Source: Chloroflexota bacterium (GTDB taxonomy: Bacteria > Chloroflexota > Chloroflexia > Thermomicrobiales > UBA6265). From it: a stretch of DNA of 7,824 nucleotides. Positions within the stretch are counted from its first letter, which is position 1, and each line of letters opens with the position of its first letter. Position numbers and translations under genes: made by a program. The stretch spans positions 1 through 7,824 of the forward strand of contig JAHWJF010000150.1 in the NCBI GenBank assembly GCA_019348515.1, given 5' to 3'. Under the pieces are notes generated by a model. That model was given only the letters and a program-made list of their open reading frames with translations. It was not told the DNA's origin and made no database searches. Of this stretch, positions 1 to 6,408 are shown piece by piece.

Positions 1-578
1 CGATCGCCAAGCTGGCCGCTTATCACCAGGGATTCGGCCGCAACGTCCTCATCGCCGCGGGTGACACCTTTCGCGCCGCGGCCATCGACCAGTTGAAAGT
101 CTGGGGCGAGCGAGTGGGCGCGCCGGTTATCGCCCACGAGCAGGGCTCCGATCCCGGGGCCATCGTCTTCGACGCCATGCAGGCGGCGCACGCGCGCGGC
201 GTCGACGTGCTGATCGTGGATACCGCCGGGCGGCTGCACACCAAGCACAACTTGATGGCGGAGTTGTCAAAACTGCGCCGCATCATGCAGAAGACTGTCC
301 CCGAGGCGCCCCAGGAGACGATCCTGGTCATCGACGCCACGACCGGCCAGAACGGTCTGGTGCAGGCGAAGGAGTTCGCCAGCGCCGTCGATATCTCCGA
401 CATCCTGATTGCTAAGCTCGATGGCACCGCCAAAGGCGGCATCGCCTTCTCGGTCGCCCGCGAGCTAGGTACGCCGATCGCGTACGTGGGGACGGGTGAG
501 AAGGCAACCGACCTCGCCGAGTTCCGGCCGGATACCTATGTCGATTCCCTCTTCTTCGGTGAAGGCGAAGGGTTCTGA
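1..578 (+). CDS. ftsY: Signal recognition particle receptor FtsY (3' part, 5' end off the window)
   Basis: FtsY is the membrane-associated SRP GTPase that receives Ffh-ribosome complexes and hands them to the Sec translocon. The frame is open from position 3 and stops with TGA at 576-578. Only the part of the G domain after the P-loop is present; the first residues read IAKLAAY, which in this family follow the GKTTT P-loop directly. Visible motifs are GDTFRAAA (60-83), DTAGR (219-233, G3), DATTGQNG (333-356) and KLDGTAKGG (from 414, G4 and the closing loop), then GTGEKATDLAEF near the C-terminus. The ATTGQNG and GDTFRAAAI signatures and the short tail ending GEGEGF favour FtsY over Ffh, and a separate complete Ffh lies downstream. 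One oddity: the G4 motif reads AKLD where TKLD is usual. Internal TTG or GTG codons near 93 are not real starts, because the conserved sequence continues upstream to the window edge. Confidence 0.96.
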   Translation, partial: IAKLAAYHQGFGRNVLIAAGDTFRAAAIDQLKVWGERVGAPVIAHEQGSDPGAIVFDAMQAAHARGVDVLIVDTAGRLHTKHNLMAELSKLRRIMQKTVPEAPQETILVIDATTGQNGLVQAKEFASAVDISDILIAKLDGTAKGGIAFSVARELGTPIAYVGTGEKATDLAEFRPDTYVDSLFFGEGEGF

Positions 579-902
579 TACGCTGAAAGAGGGCGACCGT
601 AGGGCACTGATTGGGGCTCTCCATCACGTTTCACGCGGAATCCGCATCACAGATCCCCCGTAACACATCGGTACGCTAACCCTGGATGAGGACTACGTCG
701 TAGGTCTCCACCTGCTGACGCCGATCGCGTGGGGCGACATCTTGGCAGAACGGCGGCCGCGGGCTGCCAGTATCGCGTGGTAGATTGCCGAAGCTTCGAT
801 CTGAAAAACCGATCGTCTGCTGAGAACCTGTGTCATGCCGTAGGCCGGAGGACGTACCTCAATCCCTGGCGGCACCGCGCGTGGAACGTAAGGAGAGGTG
901 CG
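579..902. other. Interval between ftsY and the multicopper oxidase without a convincing gene
   Basis: No gene can be supported in these 324 bases, and no clear hairpin with a T-run ends ftsY. The stretch holds an inverted repeat, TGGCAG (743-748) with CTGCCA (764-769), enclosing the 8-base palindrome GCGGCCGC (753-760). A perfect 10-base palindrome CGAAGCTTCG follows at 789-798. A frame open from 664 to a TAG at 781-783 reads like protein (LDEDYVVGLHLLTPIAWGD) but has no ATG or GTG start and no ribosome binding site; it may be a relic. The oxidase promoter should lie in this interval, but no convincing -35/-10 pair was seen. Confidence 0.5.
891..898 (+). promoter_or_regulatory. Ribosome binding site fixing the oxidase start
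   Basis: AGGAGAGG lies four bases before ATG 903. It decides the start: the frame stays open upstream to about 729, but only ATG 903 has a ribosome binding site and places the twin-arginine motif at a normal distance from the N-terminus. Confidence 0.8.
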
Positions 903-2408
903 ATGTCGCTACTCGATCTGTCGACTCCTCGATCGAACCGGTTCGTTGCTGCTTCGCCTGCTTCGCGACGGCATCAGCTGTCTCGTCGCCGGATGCTCGG
1001 TGGCACACTCGCGACTGCCGGGCTGGCGGCGTTGGGCCAGGGAGCCCGAGGCGTCGGATCGGCGCCGATCGGACACGCGTCACCGGGCCCGGCCTCGGTT
1101 GGGGCGGAACTCGTGGAACCCGCGGTCCTATGCAGTGCGGCCGGGCGGCTAGATTTGACCCTCGACGCGGGGTTCGGTCCCGCCATGATGGGGGGTCGCG
1201 CGGTCACCACCTACAACTTCAATGGTGAAGTCCCCGGCCCAACGCTGCGCCTCCGCTCCGGGGAGACGTTGGGAGTCACGCTCACCAACCAGTTGGATGA
1301 ACCGACCAATCTGCACACCCACGGGTTGCATGTCTCCCCCGCCGGCAACAGCGATAACGTCTTTGTGCACCTCATGCCCGGCGAATCCTTCGCCTACGAA
1401 TACGCGATCCCGCAGGACCGGACATCAGGGCTCTCCATCCCCGGGTTCTACTGGTACCACCCCCACCTGCACGGCGACAGCGCCGAGCAGGTCGAAGGCG
1501 GGATGGCGGGAGCCCTCATCGTCGAGGGCGAGCTCGACTATCTGCCCGCGATCCGTGATCTGCCGGAGCGGCTGCTCGTCCTGCAGGCGACCCAGTTTGA
1601 CAATGGCGGCGTCGTGAAGACGTTTCCCGAAATGGATGAGATCGCCATCTTCGTGAATGGCCAGCCTCAGCCGGCAATCGCGATCGCTCCGGGCGAGACG
1701 CAGCGCTGGCGAATCCTGAATGCCAGCTCCTTCATGTTTGTGAATCTGGCCCTGTACGGTCATCAGTTGCACCAGATCGCGTCAGATGTCAACCCGCTCC
1801 GTGAGGTCTGGAGCCGTGATCAGATCCTCCTCACCCCAGGATAGCGGATCGAGGTGCTGATCCAGGGCGGGCCGGAAGGAGTCTACGCGCTCCACTCGCT
1901 TCCCTGGGGAGCCGATCTGGAGTTTCAAGCCCAGCCGGGCTTCCCCATCGCCACCCTAGTCAGCGCCGGTCCGGCCCAGACCGCCGAGCCCCTGCCGACG
2001 ACGCTGATCGCGTTCGAGGATCTTCGCCACGCGACGATCGACCAGCGCCGCGAGCTCGTTTTCTCAGAGGACATGGATCCGTTTCGGGTCCTCATCGATG
2101 GCCGTATGTTTGATCCGAACCGGATCGATCAGACGGTCGCCCTGGGCGCGACGGAAGAGTGGCGGCTGCGCAACACCAGTCCTGACTGGCACCCATTCCA
2201 CATCCATGTCAACGACTTCCAGGTAATGGAGATCAATGGGGAGCCGGTTGACGCCTACTCCTGGGAGGACACGACGCCCATTCCCGCCTTCGGGGAGATC
2301 GTCATCCGGACGCGCTTCCTCGACTTTCCTGGCACGTTTGTCTACCACTGCCACATTCTCGACCATGAGGACCAGGGCATGATGGGAGTGGTCGAGGTGG
2401 TTGAGTAG
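903..2408 (+). pseudogene. Tat-exported three-domain multicopper oxidase, interrupted by an in-frame TAG
   Basis: Multicopper oxidases (CueO/laccase/bilirubin-oxidase type) oxidise metals or phenolic substrates at a type 1 copper and reduce O2 to water at a trinuclear cluster. Read through the stop, the product is 501 residues, normal for the family. It starts with a Tat signal (SRRRML, residues 27-32, then a hydrophobic stretch to about 45). Copper motifs are HTHGLH (138-143), HPHLHG (186-191), HPFHIH (430-435) and HCHILDHEDQGMM (482-494), with C483 and M493 as expected type 1 ligands. Domain 2 carries NGQPQPAIAIAPGETQRWRILN. TAG at 1842-1844 (codon 314) interrupts the conserved motif LLTPG-x-RIEVL, where relatives usually have Gln or Glu. 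The frame is unchanged and continues to TAG at 2406-2408. The 313-residue truncated product lacks domain 3 and hence half the copper ligands. GTG 1854 could begin a separate downstream frame, but it has no good ribosome binding site. Recent pseudogene, sequencing error or readthrough are the options. The substrate is unknown. Confidence 0.88.
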
Positions 2409-2638
2409 GACGGCGGGGCCACCAATGCCATAAGGGAGCGGGCCGGCACCGTGACGATGGCAGCGTTTCGTCCCCTTCATGGCAGAAGGGCGGTGCGCCG
2501 GATCGTGACCATGCTGGCTCGCTGGATCGAGGGATGCGCGCGAGCGCTGCTGGTCTCCGCGCTCATTGATGGCGCGAGGGAAGGGTTTGCGTCCGCTGAC
2601 GAGTCAGGCTATCAACGAGCCGGATCGCCTCAGGAAAC

Positions 2639-3070
2639 CTACCGCGGGGCCGACCACGCGCTTGATCCAGAACGCGCTGATCTACCATTTGCGGCGATCG
2701 CGGCGGCAACTGTGCTCAGGAGACGCTCAGACTCAAAGGGCTTCGGCAGAAACGGCACCCCGGGCAGGTCAACCCCAGTGGAGACCGCGCTCATGAGTAC
2801 GACCGGAACCGCAAGCCTCCGACGTCGCAGACCTTGAACGAGCCCGGCGCCATCAAGTCCAGGCATCTTTACGTCCGAGAGAACCAGATCGATCTCTTCC
2901 GCTTCCATCTCCTGAAGGGCTTCCAGCCCGTCGGTCGCCTGCCGCACGGCGTAGCCCTCATCCTCGAGCATGCAGGCCACGACTTCTCGGATCGCCGGCT
3001 CATCGTCGACGACGAGCACGGTTGGGGGAGTAACCTGGGGATTCTGCGGATGCCGCGGGAGCTCTTCCAT
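2639..3070 (-). CDS. Single-domain response regulator (CheY-like receiver)
   Basis: This is a receiver domain that accepts a phosphoryl group from a histidine kinase. The 143-residue product has a short N-terminal tail and one receiver domain (about residues 17-130). It shows TVLVVDDEP with the acidic pair D22/D23, LVLSDVKMPGLDG with phospho-acceptor D66, LMSA with the conserved hydroxyl S94, and PKPF with K110. No DNA-binding or enzymatic output domain follows; the tail is a short Ser/Ala/Arg-rich end. It therefore probably acts by protein contact, as CheY or Spo0F do, or as a phosphorelay intermediate. ATG 3070 was chosen because GGAAGAG (3074-3080) precedes it and it leaves a short tail before the domain. 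ATG 3157 and TTG 3175 are in frame but would add a non-conserved extension. It converges with the oxidase gene (230 bases between stops) and diverges from ffh. No kinase gene is in the window, so its partner is unknown. Confidence 0.9.
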   Translation of the reverse strand: MEELPRHPQNPQVTPPTVLVVDDEPAIREVVACMLEDEGYAVRQATDGLEALQEMEAEEIDLVLSDVKMPGLDGAGLVQGLRRRRLAVPVVLMSAVSTGVDLPGVPFLPKPFESERLLSTVAAAIAANGRSARSGSSAWSAPR

Positions 3071-3275
3071 GATCTCTTCCGTCTGATCGGTGTCAGTCCT
3101 GATCGATACAGCCGCCCACCTTCTGTAGTCCTCTATACACAATCCGTGCCGCCGCATCCGGGTCAGGCGCGGCAAGCGCGACGATCTTCTCCGCTCCGGA
3201 CCATTGGGTCTACGGGCTCGCCTACCCCACTTCCCTTGTCCCGGTGCTTCGTGATTTCAAGCTCACTCGCCTAAA

Positions 3276-3295
3276 CTAGGTAGCAGATACCCTAG
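3276..3295. repeat. Short imperfect inverted repeat upstream of ffh
   Basis: CTAGGTA (3276-3282) faces TACCCTAG (3288-3295) across five bases, with one unpaired base. It lies about 43 bases before the ffh start in the divergent region shared with the receiver gene. It could be an operator or chance; there is no T-run to make it a terminator. Confidence 0.4.
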
Positions 3296-3337
3296 CACGC
3301 CAACACTTTATGACCCTTTCACTCAAAGAGGACCATC

Positions 3338-4664
<1,327 letters not shown>

Positions 4665-4678
<14 letters not shown>

Positions 4679-5087
4679 CAGGGCCTACCAGATCGGCGAA
4701 AAGGCCGGCGAGCGCCTCCTCCGGGTCCTCCGCCAGCCCGGCGTGGACCGGACCTGGTTGCACAACCGTGCTCGCGGGCGCGGAGATCCAGCCGAACCGC
4801 TCGGCGGGTGGCAGCGAGGCGATCGCTCCCCCCGCGGGATCTCCCCCCGCCACCAGCTGGATGACATCGAGTTGTCGCTCGACGGCATCGACGTCGATTT
4901 CCGGCCACAGGGCGCGCAGCCGGTCGGCGTCGATCCGTGCCCGCACGCCGAGGAACTTCCGCGGTCGGGAAAAGAGCACGACCCCGACATTGACGAACTC
5001 TTCCCGCTCGACGCGGGGCACCACCCTGATGACCGTGTAGGCGAACGGCGCGCGCTCGGCCGCGACAGCCTCCTCACCCCCCGGCAC
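4665..5087 (-). CDS. DUF3037 family protein
   Basis: The 140-residue product shows the hallmark N-terminal segment of DUF3037 proteins, FAYTVIRVVPRVEREEFVNVG followed by VVLFSRPRKFLGVRARID (residues about 15-58). The rest is mostly acidic and Ala-rich helix. It has no signal peptide or membrane segment, so it is probably cytosolic. The molecular function of the family is not known to me. The start is GTG 5087, chosen because GAGGAGG (5094-5100) sits six bases upstream; longer upstream frames lie inside the kinase gene and look non-coding. The start overlaps the kinase 3' end by 14 bases, which implies translational coupling, and this gene partner is typical for HipA-like kinases of this kind. 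The stop TGA at 4665-4667 lies inside the ffh 3' end on the opposite strand, so the two transcripts converge with a 14-base overlap. Confidence 0.85.
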
Positions 5088-5892
5088 GGCGCGCCTCCTC
5101 TGCCTCGTCGACCCAGCCGCGCGGTGTGGATAACCGCTGGAGGAGATGCGTCGCGTAGGCCTCGCGGTGCCGCTCGGGTGTGGGGAACGGCGACACGTTC
5201 TCCAAGAGTTCATCCGGAATCGTCTCAACCACCTCGCGCACGAGATCCTGGCTCAGGCGGGAAGCGAGACGACCGTCGGCATCCCGGATCGGCCCCGCGA
5301 TAGGCAGCAGGACATGGTCGCGGACGACCGCAAAGCGCGCCCCGGCGCCCGCGGCGATGGCGTCGAGATCATCGCTCCAGCCGTGCTGGGTGTAGAGGGC
5401 GGCGCCGTGGTCGATCAGCCAGAGCTGGCGATGCCAGAGCAACAGGTTCGGATTGCGCGGTGTACGGTCGACGTTCGTGAGGAACGCATCGAACCAGACG
5501 ACGTCGGCGGCGAGCTCGGGCGACACACCCGAGCCAAGCGGCGACCCAATCGGGAGGGAGCCCGGCAGGTAGTCCAGCCCGACATTGAGCCCCGCGCTCC
5601 GCTCCAGCAGATCCTGGATCTCGGGGTCCGGCTCCGCCATCCCGAGCGCCGGATCGAGCTCGACGAGGACCGGCTCCGGCACCGGCAGCCCCAGCGCCCG
5701 GCCGATCCCGGCGGCGATCAGCTCCGCCACCAGCGCCTTCGGACCCTGGCCCGCGCCATGGAATTTGACGACGTAGAGTCCGTCGTCGTCCGCCTCCATG
5801 ATCGCCGGTAACGACCCACCCTCCCGCAGCGGGGTCACGTAGCGAAGAGCGCGCACCGTACGTAGAGGTGGAACGCGTGATTCAGGCGGCAT
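5074..5892 (-). CDS. HipA-like kinase family protein
   Basis: The 272-residue product resembles the stand-alone HipA-like kinases (HipA_2 type), shorter than E. coli HipA (about 440 residues) because the HipA N-terminal subdomain is missing. Kinase-like features are YVVKFHG with K43 as the likely ATP-binding lysine, an E57-containing helix (ALVAELIAAGIGRALGLP), D142 in FLTNVDRTPRNPN as the likely catalytic base with N147 as metal ligand, and LIDHG with D161 at the DFG position. The D142-to-N147 spacing of five equals that of D309/N314 in HipA. The substrate is unknown: HipA phosphorylates glutamyl-tRNA synthetase, but that cannot be assumed here. ATG 5892 was chosen because the conserved part begins soon after it; a weak GGA lies ten bases upstream, and a frame open to 6000 would run through a strong inverted repeat. 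It leads a two-gene operon with DUF3037. No HipB-like helix-turn-helix antitoxin is adjacent, so a toxin-antitoxin role is not supported. Confidence 0.86.
   Translation of the reverse strand: MPPESRVPPLRTVRALRYVTPLREGGSLPAIMEADDDGLYVVKFHGAGQGPKALVAELIAAGIGRALGLPVPEPVLVELDPALGMAEPDPEIQDLLERSAGLNVGLDYLPGSLPIGSPLGSGVSPELAADVVWFDAFLTNVDRTPRNPNLLLWHRQLWLIDHGAALYTQHGWSDDLDAIAAGAGARFAVVRDHVLLPIAGPIRDADGRLASRLSQDLVREVVETIPDELLENVSPFPTPERHREAYATHLLQRLSTPRGWVDEAEEARRAGG
5094..5100 (-). promoter_or_regulatory. Ribosome binding site of the DUF3037 gene inside the kinase 3' end
   Basis: On the minus strand GAGGAGG precedes the GTG start at 5087 by six bases. It is a near-ideal Shine-Dalgarno inside the last codons of the kinase gene, and it decides the start and indicates coupled translation. 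Confidence 0.75.
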
Positions 5893-5909
5893 AACATCAT
5901 CCAAATGAA

Positions 5910-5941
5910 GCGCCCCACACCGATTGGGACGGTTGGGGCGC
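5910..5941. repeat. Strong inverted repeat just upstream of the HipA-like kinase start
   Basis: GCGCCCCA (5910-5917) pairs perfectly with TGGGGCGC (5934-5941). After one unpaired base (5918), ACCG (5919-5922) pairs with CGGT (5930-5933) around a seven-base loop. It begins 18 bases before the kinase ATG. As RNA it would be a stable leader hairpin; as DNA it could be an operator. No T-run follows on either strand, so an intrinsic terminator is unlikely. Confidence 0.75.
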
Positions 5942-6370
5942 AGACGCACGCTGAGTAGGAGCGCACGCGATGCACAGCCTAGCAGATCGCTCACAACCAA
6001 CTATTGGAGTCATCCCGCCTTCCGCATCGACCCACACGTCTTCACTCTCACCCGCTTACCTGCTACTGCGACCCGCCATCATCTCCACCCCGCGGCCGTG
6101 TCGAGTTGATCCCCTGCCCCGCAGGCACCAGCCCGCAGCGCCCGGATGCCGTCCGCATCCCCCCCCTACGTGGTCACCCTCGTTCGCGCTTCGCGCGTCA
6201 ATCCCTGCTCGTTCCTCGCGCCATTCCGGGTTCAGGTCTTCGTCAGTTGCACCTCCTGGCGAACCAGGCGGCTCTTCTAGCGAGAGAACTCCGAGAAGAG
6301 GTCGCCGAGCGAGCGCTTGCCGATGAGTGAGGGCGTGGTATGCGGTATGCGAGCCGCAATGGTGTTCGCT

Positions 6371-6380
6371 GCTCGCGAGC
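6371..6380. repeat. 10-base palindrome upstream of the DUF4397 gene
   Basis: GCTCGCGAGC is a perfect palindrome 28 bases before ATG 6409. It may be part of an operator or leader hairpin; at this length in GC-rich DNA it could be chance. Confidence 0.35.
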
Positions 6381-6408
6381 ATCGGGGCCCTCCTGAGCGG
6401 ATCGAGCG

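Larger units (their letters stand above)
5893..6408. other. Divergent intergenic region between the kinase and the DUF4397 gene
   Basis: These 516 bases contain no gene I can support; the open frames in them are Arg/Pro/Ser-rich and overlap on both strands. It should hold the promoters of both flanking genes. Visible structure: the long inverted repeat at 5910-5941, a small inverted repeat GGATGC/GCATCC near 6145-6161, a CGCGC-TTC-GCGCG hairpin near 6186, a tandem GGTATGC pair at 6337-6350 and the palindrome GCTCGCGAGC at 6371-6380. TTGCCG (6317-6322) and TATGCG (6339-6344) are spaced like a poor sigma-70 promoter for the DUF4397 gene. No tRNA or SRP RNA was recognised. Confidence 0.5.

Noticed and set aside
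2451..2837. 128-codon plus-strand frame beginning at GTG 2451
   Set aside because: Most of it is antisense to the well-supported receiver gene. The composition is Arg-rich, there is no family resemblance, and the start lacks a clear ribosome binding site.
3132..3137. TATAGA on the minus strand as a -10 box for the receiver gene
   Set aside because: No acceptable -35 hexamer lies 16-18 bases upstream and there is no extended -10, so a promoter call is not supported.
2834..3274. 146-codon plus-strand frame across the receiver gene
   Set aside because: It is the antisense shadow of the receiver, whose minus-strand product has all phosphorylation motifs.
5146..5811. 221-codon plus-strand frame opposite the kinase gene
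   Set aside because: It is the antisense shadow of the HipA-like kinase, which has recognisable catalytic residues and an operon partner.
5074..5892. Classical HipBA toxin-antitoxin system
   Set aside because: No helix-turn-helix HipB-like gene is adjacent, and the kinase is much shorter than HipA; the partner is DUF3037.
6004..6330. 108-codon plus-strand frame in the intergenic region
   Set aside because: Rich in Arg, Pro and Ser, with no ribosome binding site; overlapping frames are open on both strands, as expected by chance at high GC.
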